Shown: piece after piece, positions 30,536 to 43,215 of the stretch
How the letters are laid out: each line of letters begins with the position of its first letter
Position numbering within the stretch: position 1 is the stretch's first letter
Assembly: GCA_025267735.1 (NCBI GenBank)
Contig: CM046294.1
Span: forward strand, 35,557,222 to 35,621,221
Reading direction: 5' to 3'
Source of the DNA: Mactra quadrangularis
Taxonomy: Eukaryota > Mollusca > Bivalvia > Venerida > Mactridae
Length of the DNA: 64,000 nucleotides
Program-made: the position numbers and the translations under genes
The notes under the pieces: model-generated
Told to the model about the DNA's origin: nothing
What the model saw: only the letters and a program-made list of their open reading frames with translations
The model's database searches: none

Positions 30536-30775
30536 CTTCCTTGATAAAGTCTGAAGCAATCCAATTGGCAAGTAGGTCTTATTAGTTCGAATCCTCGGAC
30601 TTTATCATTGAAGTCCTATGTAAGGATAATAAAATATTTAATCAAATATCTTTCTTGTTGATTAAGATATTAACAGGAGAGATGAAATTTAGACAGTTCT
30701 TCAATGAAACAATACTTTGCTTGATTTTCAAACAAATTAAATGATTTACAAAAAGGTACTTAATATTGATTGTGT
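30536..30775 (+). repeat. Dispersed repeat, about 240 bp, copy 1 of 2
   Basis: Aligns with 38677-38912. Shared blocks: 'tctgaagcaatccaattgg' (one mismatch), 'tttatcattgaagtcc', 'aataataaaatattt' and 'cttgattttcaaacaaatta', all in the same order. Confidence 0.8.
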
Positions 30776-31937
30776 CATTGTTCAGCATACACTGTTTCAT
30801 TTTTTCATTGGTCAAATTTCACAGAAATTCTAACTATGTCAAATTTACTTATTTTAAGAGGTTTTTAGCTCTATGGGGATTGCTAGAGTGCAGTGGCAAA
30901 ATATGTGCAGGAATGTTGGTTTGGTGAACTGGCCATTATAAATAACCTAATAACAATATTGTAAGATTTGATTAAATTTGTTGGAAAGGTATAGCCTGCT
31001 ATGACTGGAAATTAACCAGGATAGCTAGATTCAAAAAGAGTAATCTTGGTAGAACATAAAATCAAGGGACGTAACTCATTCTACAATTTAAGTAGTCATA
31101 TATTTTGATTGTCTCCCTTTGATACACATGCTTTTGCATTTCGATTGAACACGATTTTACGGTACTATACTTGGATATAGTTTTGTCACCATATCATACG
31201 TAACATGATAATGAAAATATTGGTATAAAAGCATAAATATTTAAGTATACATAACATATACATGTACGTAACTTAATTATAAGGACATATTCAACCGAGG
31301 TGGTTGTACGGGGCATGCGTTATCCAGGTGATCTACGCTTTTTACTCCATGTTCTTCTTATAAGCAGTCCAAATACCAATGAGATGTTAACTACGTTTTG
31401 TCATGGTGTATTTAAAATACAAATTTATTAGAAGCACGTGCATCCGTGAGTCTCTGGTTACAACACCACAGTCCTGGCAGCCATTTTGATCGCTCATGCA
31501 TTTTATCGTGTCTCTGCATCGACCTTGTAAACGTTCTAAAAACGGCAACAAATATTCAAATTTAACTCGAGTTGAACATCATTGAAACCTTTATTTCGCT
31601 TACTCATTGTTATTCAATAATTTGTTGTTTATTGGAAGACAATAACATTGTTTTGTTTCGCTCTTCATACCGTTACATATTTCACGGTTCGGAATATCTC
31701 TGTCGTTGTCGTGGATACATGTAGTTATTTGTGATTGATACGATCTGAATCTAACATTTTCGTTCTAAAATTTTGTACTGTTGGAGATTTTATCATCAAA
31801 TTTGTTCGTAATCACTCGGTTTTGGTAGCAATGCAGTTTAGAAATTGGTCAGTAACATGTCCGCCAATATCTGTACATGCGTCGCAATAATGTCATTTCA
31901 AACATGCATGGTTCAACATTTATATGATGGTCCCAAA

Positions 31938-32100
31938 CATTCTCGTACCCCGAGATTATCAAGATTCTCGATACTAGCTCCGGCGCCAGACAGCCAATAT
32001 CAAGAATAAATTGTCATTATTTTGGCCGATATCGACCAATCAAAAGGCTTTCGCGGAAAATCAGTTTCGAGAATCTTGATAGCCTCTTGTTACGAGAATG
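31938..32100. mobile_element. MITE family 3, copy 1
   Basis: The left end CATTCTCGTACCCCGAG continues into ATCAAGATTCTCGATA. The right end is the complement (TCGAGAATCTTGATAGCCTC, then TACGAGAATG). The middle contains 'gccaatatcaagaataaa' and 'ccgatatcgaccaatcaaaa'. Confidence 0.8.
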
Positions 32101-32194
32101 GTTCCCACGTATTAATAAGCTATTTGAGTAAAGTTTCTTGCTCATGGTAACGCCCAAAAGACTTCCCACTAGTATACTCTGTAAAATTATACAG

Positions 32195-32290
32195 TGCACT
32201 GAAGCTCGTATCGGAATAGAAAGGTGTCGGGTTCGAACTTCTTTGTTTTTGGCAAACCATTCCTTAAGCAAGAAATCGCACTTCATCTCA
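32195..32290 (+). mobile_element. SINE type 3 fragment
   Basis: A B-box-like GGGTTCGAACTTC is followed by 'ccttaagcaagaaatcgcac', matching the type 3 body ('ccttgagcaagaaatt'). The head is lost. Confidence 0.5.
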
Positions 32291-32435
32291 TCTCAGTATG
32301 TAAATTATTATTGTGAGACTTATCTGTTATAAAATTGGATTACTCGATTAATTGACATCACCATACACGATTGAAAGGTCAGTTCAAAATAAGAATAAAT
32401 TTTCTGTTTGGTATTTATTTCCTAACTAGGGTCCG

Positions 32436-32510
32436 TCCGCTCCTATTCTCGTTCACACGTAGTATCGAGAATCCTTGTAGCCTCTGGGTACGAGTATGTC
32501 CCGCTCCTAA
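32436..32510. mobile_element. MITE family 3, copy 2 (shortened)
   Basis: TATTCTCGTTCACACG and GTATCGAGAATCCTTGTAGC lead into CCTCTGGGTACGAGTATG, as in the family arms but with most of the left arm and middle lost. Confidence 0.6.
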
Positions 32511-33602
32511 GGAATGCAACATGTGCAGACCCCGGCCAGAACTGAACTTAGAACTTGAAAGTTAAAGATCCAGTGACTAATTTCTTGGAAGAACCTTCTT
32601 TCTCTGCTGGTCTTTGTTATAAGAGTTCACTTCAGTTTTCCTTCTCCATTCCATAATCGGGCTTGGGACCGGGCTATGACTGGATTAAAGGTACTCATAT
32701 TTCAACATAAATATCAACTTTTTCTAAAACTCGCAAAATTGTATGGAAATATGTTTGGAAGCAGGAAAGTAGTGTTCTGATAATGACAATTTTAGTGCAA
32801 ATTGACATATAAGTATAAAATGGTGGTGTTTCATGTAGTAAATATCTACCCCGTATGTCACGGTATACAGTTTTAGTGCATTTTTGTGACTTCTATTATA
32901 CATTGTATATTTCTTGCAACATATAGTCCAGTTTGTCTTAGAATAATAAGATTTTTTACAAAATTACAGACAACTGAATGGTATTTTGAAATTATAGAAA
33001 AAAACAACAAATCAGTAAACTAGTACCTTTAAAATAAATATAAGTATATGTACTTCAAGTTCTACACGTGCTTAAACGTTAAGACCTCGTTATAATAGAA
33101 TTGCTTATACAAGTGGAATTATATTTTTTATTCTTTAAGAATCACGATATCTGCACGAAGGTGACTGTTAAACAACTGTTCAGTGTAAATACATCATTTG
33201 ACAAGGAAGTGATCGTGCTCAATAAAAAATGACGAGTTTAAAATTCATGATGATCATTTTGAAATGTAATTAAAATAATCGCTGAGATTCTATTTTTGGC
33301 ATCAAAGAATGAGTGGGAGTGGAACCCTGGTTCCACGTTTATAATGTAATCTGTAATGTCGGTCGGTTGGTTCCCTGGCTCATGGTCACAATCTGTTGCG
33401 TTTTGTTGTACTAAAATTTGTCAATTATCATGATTTTAGTTCAAAAGTGACTAAGTCCCGCTGATTTCGCTGTTTAAGTATTTACTGTTCTTTTTTTATG
33501 ACTAAGCTTAGGATGATTTCAATCGGAGAAGATAGACACGCGAATGTATATTACATGTATTTTGATTCACTTTTTCGACGATTTGCTTACTGTATTCCGT
33601 GT
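32511..33602. other. No gene seen
   Basis: AT-rich non-coding DNA between repeat copies. Confidence 0.4.
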
Positions 33603-33911
33603 GCCGCCCGGCTAGCTCAGTTGGTAGCACGCAAGTCTACTGATCGAGGGGTCGTGTGTTCGATTCCCGGGAGCTTTCGTGGAGCTTGGTCATGAAATTA
33701 TTTCTACGGCCATTTTCCCTCCTACCAATGATTTTTAATTATGTAGGGCAGTTGTTAGTCACTGACGCAAGTATGCGATTAGTAGTTGGTTAACAGCTAA
33801 ATCAAGAGATTTAGCTTTTCCAGGAGGAGTGAATAGATAGACTGACCGCGGGTATATGACCTATACAATGTGATGCCACGGCGTTAAACTCGACAAAAAC
33901 AAACAAACAAA
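33603..33911 (+). mobile_element. SINE, type 2, near full length
   Basis: The best copy of this type. A box TAGCTCAGTTGG (33613-33624), an anticodon-loop region 'aagtctactgatcgagg', B box GTTCGATTCCC (33659-33669), then 'ctttcgtggagcttggtcat', 'cggccattttccctcct', 'agtcactgacgcaagtatg', 'agagatttagcttttcc' and a tail ending GGCGTTAAACTCGACAAAAA plus (AAAC)n. The head is clearly tRNA-derived. Confidence 0.9.
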
Positions 33912-34279
33912 AATACTATATTCCGTTAAGCTTTATGTTTGATTTTGTTCAAGCAATAAGATTGACTGACTAAAGAAAGATATATGGCAATTCTTTCTGG
34001 AATAATTAAAGTCTGTGATATTTCATGTGGAATTGTCGCGGATATTTTGATATGAAAAATGAAGTGGACTTTTTCAACGATCTATTTTACAACTCTTCGT
34101 ATCTTCCAAATTCTGTCTCCTACTAAAGATCGTTTGAAAATCTTAGTTATGTCGTAATGAAAGAGTAACCCTCATTTTGTATTATATGCAGATACAAATA
34201 CACAATGTACTCGTGGTACTATTTGGGGGGAGGGGACTCGTTCATGCTAGCCACTCGTAATCAAAATTATGAAATCACC

Positions 34280-34382
34280 TAAGCAGCATACTATCAAAAA
34301 TCTTACGATAGTTTATCAATACAATATAGAAGGATTTACGACTAAAATTGGACGTAAGACGCTTGATAATACGAGCCCCTAT
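34280..34382. mobile_element. Putative MITE family 4, copy 1
   Basis: Contains 'agaaggatttacgactaaa', 'ggacgtaagacgcttgataa' and ends in TACGAGCCCC. The copies at 43137-43215 and 60958-61060 share the GGGGCYCGTATTATCAAGC end or the central block. Confidence 0.5.
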
Positions 34383-35397
34383 AAACAGATCTATAAATGT
34401 ACTCGTCTATTGCCAAGAAAGGGGAAAAAACACTCGTTAGTTCTAAGATACATATGTTTTTCAATTTGATTACAAATTATGTAACATTTTTAACATGGTG
34501 TTTTTCATGGTTTAAAGTTAACTATGAAAACCACATAATTACTGTGTGGTAAGCTGAGACTAACTGATGTGGTCTGAAAATCGTGGTTATAAATTTATAT
34601 GATTAAAGTTCAAAGTATGAATGAAATATGGTTATAATTAATAAAACCTATCTTGTCAATTGAGTGAGTAATGAGTCAAAACTCATGATCAGCACATGTA
34701 GTGCGAGTCAGATGTGCGATTCTCCCGCGTTCTGGAATTTTCCAACAAACACGGGAAGGTCCGATACCCTTGTGCTCAGCAACATTCCAATAAACTAATG
34801 TGGCTAAAATTAGATAAAATTAGGTATAGACATTGAATTTTCACTCACTTTTTAATGAACGAAAAGTTGATATTGGATTTGTATGGCATCGATTGCATAC
34901 ATCCAAAAAAATGTTGGAAAAAAATTAGATATGTTAGGCAGCATGCATTATACTATATAATTTTGTTATTCGAACTTCTATCTTGTAAAAATCGTTCCCA
35001 ACAAGCACATTGGTTAAGCCTTTATTTGATATATTTTTTACTTCGGACTGCCCTTCTAAATATAATCGTGCTCGAACCCCATTAGTAAAGTCTGAACACC
35101 GCCCCCTGAAGCTGGTTGTATTTTTACGAGCTACACGAATCTATTACATCATTATGAATCAGGGATTGATGACTGGGGCATTTATTCAAGTGTGGAATTG
35201 TTAATGTTTTCTTTTATGCGTAGGAGGTTGTAATTGGGGTCTGGGCTTCGCCCCCACAGTTTTTTTTAATGTTTTATTTCATCCTGCCAAAATTGAGTAA
35301 GTACGACAGAAATGTTTCCCTTTGGCTTGATGTATCATAAAACTCCAGAGCCTTCCTTTCTCCAAACCTTATTATTTTCAGTGAAAGACCCATAAAC

Positions 35398-35690
35398 CCG
35401 GGTCGATAGCGCAGTTGGTAGCGCGCCGGGATTTGGAATCTCGTGCCCGAGGGAGTGCGGGTTCGAATTCCACCTGGGGAGGTTATACCCTTCCATTAAA
35501 ATTTGACAATAATGTCGATTTTCCTCCATTGATTAGATAATATGTAGAAGTTTCCGGTCTTGAGGAAGGGTAAGTGAATACTGGTTATAGACAATGGTCC
35601 AGGAAAGCTAGGTTAGGTGCGCTGGACGCCGTGAAATGACATAAATTGTGTTGATACGGCGTTAACTCCAATAAATAAATAAATAAAAGA
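35398..35690 (+). mobile_element. SINE, type 1, full length
   Basis: The best type 1 copy. Head CCGGGTCGATAGCGCAGTTG, anticodon region 'gggatttggaatctcg', B box GGGTTCGAATTCC, body 'aatttgacaataatgtcgat', 'ggtccaggaaagctaggtta', 'gtgttgatacggcgttaac', and tail (AATA)n. The tRNA-like part is 35398-35480. Confidence 0.9.
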
Positions 35691-35961
35691 AAGACCCATA
35701 TGTATACATTTGACATCCCCCAATAAAAATATTCTAGACCCGCCCCTCTATGTTGATCTTAATCGGAAATTATCTCCGATCTTTCCGATATGTCGCTACG
35801 GAAAATACCGAAATGTTTCCGTTATCGGATTCCAACTGTACAGAATTTATCTCGTGTCAATATGTATAATTACGGAGGGTACGATATTATTCGATTTTTA
35901 CTGCAAAGATTATTATCTGTACTATTGTTTATAGTAACTATAATCCACTGAAGTACGTAGC

Positions 35962-36033
35962 TCCGGTGTGGTCTAGTGGTTAGGATTCCTGGTTTTCACC
36001 CAGGCGGCCCGGGTTCGATTCCCGGCACCGGAA
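35962..36033 (+). tRNA. tRNA-Glu(UUC): tRNA-Glu (anticodon UUC)
   Basis: An intact 72-nt tRNA. The acceptor stem TCCGGTG pairs with CACCGGA, with discriminator A at 36033. The D arm carries the A box TGGTCTAGTGGTTAGGA; the anticodon stem CTGGT/CCCAG holds the loop TTTTCAC with anticodon TTC; the T arm CCGGG-TTCGATT-CCCGG carries the B box. It closely matches the conserved animal tRNA-Glu. A TTTT terminator follows at 36040-36043. Unlike the SINE heads, it has no SINE body downstream, so it is likely a real gene. Confidence 0.97.
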
Positions 36034-38324
36034 CATATATTTTACCTATTTATTTGTTTATTTTTAGTGAAATTAATATTTGCGAATGACTTCACATTCA
36101 AACATTTTTATTAATACAGTATTACATGTAGTATTAATCAAGTTATTATGCCTTGGCCCCGTCTCGCCGTCTTGATGGACAACTGATACTTATTAACACA
36201 TACACTAGTGCATGCATTAAAGACCAATTTTCAGAAGACTGCATTAATTGTGGCGAATTCCCTACTGCACACGTGTGTAATAAAGAGCCCCTCTCTCGTA
36301 AGAAGTAGACTCTTAAACTTAGCAAGCAACTTGAAGTGGTTTGGCATTTGTATTGTGACTTTAATGAATTTCATATTTTATGACTGTACTGTTTTAAGAC
36401 AGTTTTCATACCTGAGGTAAACGAATATATTTTAAAATGTGTATAGTGGCTTTAAGTTTAAAATACATTGGTGGAACCTTGAGTTCGCCAGTAAAAGCTT
36501 TTTTATATTTCAATTACTGGCATCTCCTTGATTCCGTATTATGTTTCAATCTTCCGTGCATATAAACTCATAAATTCAAATTAAACGTGCACCTAGCCTA
36601 GCTCAGTAGAATTTATCACATAAATTTCATTGGAATATGAGCATTTTTTCATGACGTCACAAAAATTCCATTATACCGGGAAACGAACGGTTTTTCAATG
36701 TATACCGGATTTTACACCCAACCAACATGTCTGACTTCCTATTTTTCACGAATTTATCAGAAAATAAAAAATAACGGTGACGAGTAAGTCGTCCTTCTTT
36801 TAGTTTTATCAATGGACAGGCATCAAACCTTCAGCGTGATTTATTTTGTATTAAGTAAGGGATCGCCATCAGCGTGTTATACCCGCCCCTTTTAATATTG
36901 TACCGGTAATCAGTAGCCCTATCTGTGTAAGGTAATTTGAACAGGCTGCCTTTGTTTGATTAAGCTAATATATGAGGGATAAATTGTATTGAAGTTGAAA
37001 AGTCGCTTGATAAGCAAGTCATTTCATCAGAGTGTCATCGCTATTAGAACGATTTTAGTTACGATTTTAGTTTTTACAACAGGTAAGTCAGAGTGATTAG
37101 ACATCCGAAAAAAATCCGAAGTTATTCGAATTCAGCGTTCATTTTTGAATTTTCATTGAAGTTATAAAGTCGCATGCTAAAATTCTTCTTTTTAACAGAG
37201 TAGCATAGCTATTTAAACGTTGTATGTGGCGATTTCACTGCAGGCATGTCCAAAACTGTTAAACTCCAAATAATCCGAAGGTACCCGAATCTAGCGTTCA
37301 TTTTTATTTCCATTTTGCGTCACCGTTCCTGTCATGTATAAAATTTTCCCGATGACAGTTAGCTCTTTGTTTTATAATGTATTTGAGACACAAACATATC
37401 AACTTAAGATATTTTGCTTTTGACCACGTCTGCATAATTATTTTGATACTTTGCGATGCTTAAAGCCAACTACGCTTTTCGACATTTTCCAGTCATATTG
37501 ATCTCGCTGGTCAGCTGACGTCCTTCGACAAGTTTAGATCTCTCGTTCAAAACTTTTAATCAGTGTCACTTGAGTATGCTGGAACTTCAAACTAACCCAA
37601 TTTCATTCTCAAAAAGAGGCCTGTGTAAGTTAGGGACCAATTTTAGGAAATAGTTACATTTAAAAATGTCATTTGAGTGACACCAACAAACATACAATAC
37701 CAACTGACGAAGCAGTACGTGATCCCCACCACTCGATCAACGTTGAGTTTGTCTTTAGTCAGGGTTTGCCTTCATCAAACTTTCATTACATTGTATATGT
37801 TATATAAAGCATTTTTTGTTTTATAAATGTATCGACATATTATATTCTTTTGACGGACTTTTTTCTTATTCCGCGGAGACATAAAAACTCATATGTTGTA
37901 TTCCTACACCACACCAAGATTACAAAAAAAAACTCACAGAAAAAACTAGAAGCCAATAGAAATACAGGAAAAGCATGTCTGTAAAATACATCAGGAGTAT
38001 TATTTCAAAAAAGCATAGAGAATTATTGATGTGCGTTTAATGGTTCTAACATGGCGGATCATTGGGAATCTAGACGAGTTTCCTACGATAAACTACCGCT
38101 GGAATCCTTCTACATGTACTAAGATTGCATCTTTCTTTACTAAGAGACAATAAAAAACGAACAAAAACAACACAGAACATTTCGTACATATCACCAACAT
38201 CTATACCAAAGTCTTTAAGTGTCTTTTGAGAAAATAGTGTATGCTTATAGGTTTCTAAGGCTGTTGCTTGTAGAATATTGCATTTAGGTTACTTACTATA
38301 TTTCTCAATACCTTATATCTAAAT
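36034..38324. other. No gene seen; intergenic
   Basis: AT-rich non-coding sequence. CAGGTAAGT near 37080 could be a splice donor of an untranslated exon, but nothing else supports one. Confidence 0.35.
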
Positions 38325-38633
38325 ATGAAGCCCCTATTCCGTCCTTTATTTACCTTTGTTTTACCCCTTTGTAACACTTCAAGTATTATTGAAACATTTT
38401 CCAAATGTTGGTGTCATATGCAACCCCTTTGTCAGCCCTATATCTGTACTATGTTGCTTCTATTTCAGCCCTTTTCGTCCCCTATGCGGGCACTAAACAA
38501 CCCTTTAAGTCAACCCGACGTAACCTTTAAATCCTTACGTCATACCTTGATAACTCCTATCCCAGCCATTCTCAGTTCCTATTTCAACACTTCTCCAACC
38601 TTTAAATACGCGGGAAGTGATATCCGGGGGTAG
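38325..38633 (+). repeat. Degenerate C-rich local repeat
   Basis: Irregularly repeated 'cccctattccg', 'cctatttcagccc' and 'cctttaaat' words give a C-rich, G-poor strand. It reads as an open frame of 102 codons, but the composition explains that; I do not call a gene. Confidence 0.5.
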
Positions 38634-38676
38634 TCCTTTTCAACCTCTAGACAGCTCGGCACTATATAACCCATAT

Positions 38677-38912
38677 GTCAACAAAATCTGAAGCAATTCA
38701 ATTGGTAAGTAGGTCCCATAGTTGAAATCCTTGGATTTTATCATTGAAGTCCAATGCAAGAATAATAAAATATTTCATCCAATATGTTGCATGTTAATGA
38801 AAATATTAACAGAAGTGATAAAAATAGATAGTTCTTTACTCTAACAATACTAAGCTTGATTTTCAAACAAATTAAATGATTAACAAAAAAGTTATTTAAG
38901 ATTAATTGTGGC
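38677..38912 (+). repeat. Dispersed repeat, about 240 bp, copy 2 of 2
   Basis: Partner of 30536-30775, in the same orientation and block order, with scattered substitutions and small indels. Confidence 0.8.
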
Positions 38913-39455
38913 AATTGACATGGAAAAGTAAGGGTAAAATCCGAGTATTCCAACTGATTGGACCTATCTATTTGAAGAGTATACAAGGGGAAATAACTGA
39001 CTTAGGTCCTTTATTAACACAATTCAGGAAGCTTGACAGATAGTCAGTAGGATCTTACAATTGATACAAATCAGTACAATAACCTTGCATAATGAAACAT
39101 ATTGTAATACGATGACCCATTCATTCCTTCCTTCCACTTTGTTAAAACTTTCTTAGACATACATGTAAGGTTGTTCAACTCTTATGTTTCTCGTACATCA
39201 GATAATGAATTAAACAACAACAACAATTGCAGTGAAATTCAAGGTTCGAGTGCACCTTTTCACAAAAATTCTTTCGAAAAAAGTTATCGTAAGTCAATTT
39301 CATAATTTTACAGTTAGAAGTCAGGAGGATGATTAAAATAACTACATGGTATACTACGTTATTCAAACGGTATACAATATTTCACATTATTCAATAATAT
39401 TTAGAACTGATTAGCCAAACAAATGGCAGTATTATTAATGTATTTTTTCTTTTGA

Positions 39456-39505
39456 CTTACGATGATTTTTTATCGTAAGACTGTTTGCGAAAAGTGCCAC
39501 AGATC
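39456..39505 (+). repeat. Hairpin repeat shared with the start of the window
   Basis: CTTACGAT...ATCGTAAG forms a small hairpin (39456-39479). The following 25 bp match 23-50 of the window with a few changes. Probably fragments of one dispersed element. Confidence 0.6.
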
Positions 39506-40379
39506 AAAAACCATGATATGAACTTTCTCACAAGAATGACATTTTTGTAGAATTTTCGAGTTTTCTTTTGTCCATCTTTGATTCAAAGAAAATGTGTATA
39601 ACTTGGTCATTATGGTACCACAATGCTTTAATTTCGATATTTCTTCAAATTCTTCGTCAAGAACTTTGCGAAAGGAAAGAATCAGAGGTGATTTGATTGT
39701 GAACTGTTCCAGTACTTTGTAGACGCTTGATATGTAGACGCTTTGTACCGGAAGTGATTAACAAACACCGGAAGTAGTTATAAACTGATGAAGTTGGAAA
39801 TTGAGGACTTACAAAATAAAATACAATATTGCTTGGAAACTATGGAGTATCTCCTCTTTGTTGCTCTTGTAATGTTGGTTCCGGGTCGTTTTTTGTCATA
39901 GAAAAGGCTTGATATCAAATGATGAGACGTCACAAAAGAAGCGACCTTTGACCTGGTTAAACTAATTAGGAATCAATTGATGTTTTGTTGTATTGCCGGG
40001 GTAAACACATTTTGTTGACAAATTATTTGGAATAGCATAAATTCCTTTGTGAAGTGGTTCAGGGGTTGATCGAGTCCTTTTTACCAGAAGGGTATATATA
40101 TTTATTTTTGTTCTATTATTTATGTTTGAATCTTGTAAATATAACCTAAGCGTTACCTTGAAAACGGAAAGATTTAGGTGGGGACTAAATACAAGTGTGA
40201 ATTTATTGTGTGCTATCATATGTATCTTCTTAAGTAAGAATTGGATGTTCTTAAATCAACTAAAATTATACACTTTAAGTGTGCATTTAAGAATACGATA
40301 TAAAATTTTATTGTAGTTAAATAACTGTTATTATTCGAAGACACTGAGCATTGAGGAAGATTATTTCCCCATTAAACGT

Positions 40380-41641
40380 TCATACGTCCACCATTTTCGA
40401 TTGCTTTAATTACTGGCGAACTACTTTTCCTGCGCAGTCAAGCGTATTAATTTAGTAACGCGAAATGAATGAAAATGGGCGGTGCTTAAATGCGCGGTGA
40501 CTATCTTAGCGAGAAAAATGGCTTTTCGAGAGCTTTCACTATTCGCTTGTGTAGGTAAACGGACTTTATATGTTATCTATTTCGTACAATTTTCAACGAC
40601 TTCATTTCAACAGTTTGATTAATTCAGTATAGTGATAAGGCTGTCGGCATTAATTTTAATAATTTTGTTGTTCAAAGTTAAAATGATTCTGAATCTTGTT
40701 GAGGATTTAGTGAGAAAGCAAATTTTCAGTGGTTCGGATAAATTAAATAAAATTCTTGAGTGATATTAAAGTTTTATTATACATTGAAACGTTCTGCTCA
40801 GTTTTTTTATATCAAAATGAGATGGAATTAAACCGAAGTAGATCGAGTGAGTGCGTTAAAATTAAGAAATATTTTTGAACGAAATAATTATAACAGTTCT
40901 TGAAGTGCGGCAATTCTTAGACTTGTGTTTTTCGCTGAGTAAATGTTTCTCTAGCTCTTGTAAGGAAAGCGTGCAAAACTCGAGGATATTAACATCAAAG
41001 GGACCGCATATTTTATGAATGTATTGGGTATATATACAAACAATTTGTAACTCACTGATTAGATTTTAACGACGACTTACGAAGGAAAAAAACGAAGTCA
41101 TGATTATTGTACAAAAATCTGACTCCGCGTAAAAAAGTAAAACTTTTTTATGAATATTTTTTTTCAACTTTCTAAGTATCAAAGTAAAATAAATTCATGG
41201 GTGTCTTCACGGTGTATTCCAAAATGTGATTTATTTATTTATGTTTATTAAAAACTGTGAAATAAATATGTGAATAATTTGTAATTTATTTTAATATATA
41301 TTTGAATTTTGAAATATGTAGGAAGGAAATTCGCTGAAGAAAGTTGTTTCCTCAATTTTTGTGATCGTGATTAGTAAAATTTTGATATAGTTCAAATTTA
41401 GTAGTTCCTACTTGTTTTCGTGTGTCTGTGTTTTTTGAAATTTGTTTAAACGAATTATCTACGAATTGAAGTTGACTCCGGATATAATAAAAGTGAGTTT
41501 TTGTGTGTGTTGAAAGGAATTAAAATTAAGATGCTTGATTGTTATTAAAACGTTATTTATTACTTTAGAAGTGAAACAAATGGTTTAAATGTAAATATAT
41601 TTGTATATATAAAGACGGGAAACACTGTGGAATATTAAATC
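40380..41641 (+). promoter_or_regulatory. Probable promoter and 5' UTR region of the Wnt11 gene
   Basis: Inferred from position upstream of the Wnt11 first coding exon. The 40430-40560 part is less AT-rich than its surroundings and has a GC-box-like GGGCGGTG. No TATA box is convincing. An in-frame TAA at 41636-41638 shows the coding region does not extend upstream in the same exon. Confidence 0.35.
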
Positions 41642-41742
41642 ATGCATCTTGGAAGGTTTTTACCTAAAAACTTGGCAAAATTAATATTTGTCAGTGTAGT
41701 GGTGTGTTGGTGTTTTTTAGGATGTACGGGCATCAAGTGGCT
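41642..41742 (+). CDS. WNT11: Wnt11-type ligand, first coding exon (partial gene)
   Basis: Secreted lipid-modified Wnt ligand that signals through Frizzled receptors. Only exon 1 is visible: 33 full codons plus two bases, starting MHLGRFLPKNLAK, then a hydrophobic signal-peptide core LIFVSVVVCWCFLGC, then TGIKWL. GIKWL directly after the signal peptide is the hallmark start of mature Wnt11 (human ...CYGIKWLALSK). The exon ends in a strong donor, CT|GTAAGT at 41742/41743, in phase 2; any next base keeps the split codon as Leu. The TAA that seems to end the frame lies inside that donor. The start has A at -3 and an in-frame stop two codons upstream. I searched the rest of the window by eye for the next exon, with its HCKxLxGL..xQxxxC pattern, and did not find it, so the gene should continue beyond 64000. 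Assignment to the Wnt11 subfamily rests on a short segment. Confidence 0.7.
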
Positions 41743-41812
41743 GTAAGTATGTTACTGTTGTTTTGTTTATACCAATTTATTTTGGCTTGATTTTGAAACA
41801 AGTCCGCTTCCT

Positions 41813-41906
41813 TGTCCCACATTCTCGTACCCAGAGTCTAGTAAGATTCTCGATATATGTTAGATCGAGAATCTTGATATCCTCGGAGTACGAGAATGTT
41901 GTCCCC
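41813..41906. mobile_element. MITE family 3, copy 3, in Wnt11 intron 1
   Basis: A near-complete hairpin: CATTCTCGTACCCAGAG and AAGATTCTCGATATA on the left, then TCGAGAATCTTGATATCCTC and GAGTACGAGAATG on the right, with almost no middle. It lies about 70 bp after the exon 1 donor. Confidence 0.8.
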
Positions 41907-41934
41907 CTGTATACTTAGCTAATATGATTAAGTT

Positions 41935-42045
41935 TCTTGCTTAAAGAAGCGACAACATAGGTTTTGAACGGGATTCGAACCCACGTGGAGCTGGATATCC
42001 AACGATTACCTGTCCGACGACGAAATCTCTCCGCTTCTCCCGTTT
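41935..42045 (-). mobile_element. SINE type 3 fragment, antisense
   Basis: On the minus strand it has a tRNA-like part with B box GGGTTCGAATCCC and 'caaaacctatgttgtcgc', leading to 'tttaagcaagaaactta', as in the type 3 body. Confidence 0.6.
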
Positions 42046-42582
42046 GTTGTTTCCCGTTGTTGTTGCTTTTAATATTTGTTCTTAGAATTCTAAAAATACT
42101 TGAAAGTTAGTTTTCAACAAATATATGTCGATTATAGAGTATTGAATAAGTCCCAATTATTATCATTATTATTAGTCTGGACCCTAGCATTGTTCAAAAC
42201 ATGAAACGTAACTTTTAGATACAATGTACTTCTAGGCGGACTAACAAAATGTCAAATTGATAAAAACACAATTATCATTTTTATAGTACTAGGTCAAAAC
42301 TCGGACCTATAATTGACACTTGGTCTTAGTTTTGAAGTTTTTACTCCAATTTTCAAAACTCAATATTAATTCTTGAAAATATCACGTGACATTTAAAGTA
42401 TCATTAAGGCACGATACAAAGCTTCTCGGACATGATCATACTATATTTTGTTATCAATGTAACATAATTATTTAAGAACTGCTTGTTCAGTAATTGCAAC
42501 TTAAGTATAAACTTTTCTTGCAGCTCATTTGATACTCTAAGCACATGTTAATATGTGAAATGAGGTTATACACAAGTACATG

Positions 42583-42609
42583 TTATATATATATATATAT
42601 ATATATATA
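42583..42609. repeat. (AT)n microsatellite
   Basis: About 13 uninterrupted AT dinucleotides. Confidence 0.95.
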
Positions 42610-43136
42610 ATGTATAACATTTAACAACAAATATAAAATTCTTAAAATTGTATAGAATCGACTTACGGCTGTGAGGGACGGGAATTTAAGGTATACCCAG
42701 GCCCCACCCTGTTAGTAACGGTATAGACATTATTTTAGTGTTTTGTGACCTTTTTCTCATATTTGTCATCAGCAATATGTCAGATTGCCTTAAATATTAG
42801 GAATTCATTTTTAGCAATACAATTACAGGCACTGACAGGTAGTTATAAAACATCAAAAACACAAAATCTGTGTTTGATTAACATAAATATTTCCATAACT
42901 AATGCACCATAAAATTAATATAGAAATAATTAAAAACTTCAGTTTACTACAAAATCTAATTTCAACATTTGCAATATCGCACTTTAGATATATTACATAA
43001 ATAAAATACGTTTACTTATCAAATTCTCTATAACTGAAAACAAAACACAAAACTAAAGTAGCCATTGAAAAAAAAAAGAATTAAAACCTATATTATCTCG
43101 TAAGTTCGACCAATAAATTGTTGAATTCTTGGTACC

Positions 43137-43215
43137 AGGGGCCCGTATTATCAAGCATCTTAAGACTGATTTTAGTCTTAAATCCCTCTATTTTGCACTG
43201 TTAAATTATCGTAAC
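43137..43215. mobile_element. Putative MITE family 4, copy 2 (one end)
   Basis: CAGGGGCCCGTATTATCAAG is followed by a small palindrome built on CTTAAGACTGATTTTAGTCT. The GGGCCCGTATTATCAAGC end matches, inverted, the copy at 34280-34382. Confidence 0.5.

Noticed and set aside
38050..38121. Small frame beginning MADHWESRRVSYDKL
   Set aside because: 24 codons ending in a plain stop, with no support.
38325..38633. 102-codon Pro/Leu-rich frame
   Set aside because: Explained by C-rich degenerate local repeats.
40528..40565. Short exon MAFRELSLFACV followed by GTAAAC as an upstream Wnt11 exon
   Set aside because: Only 12 codons, a weak donor, and phase 1. The Wnt11 ATG at 41642 already has its own signal peptide and an upstream in-frame stop.
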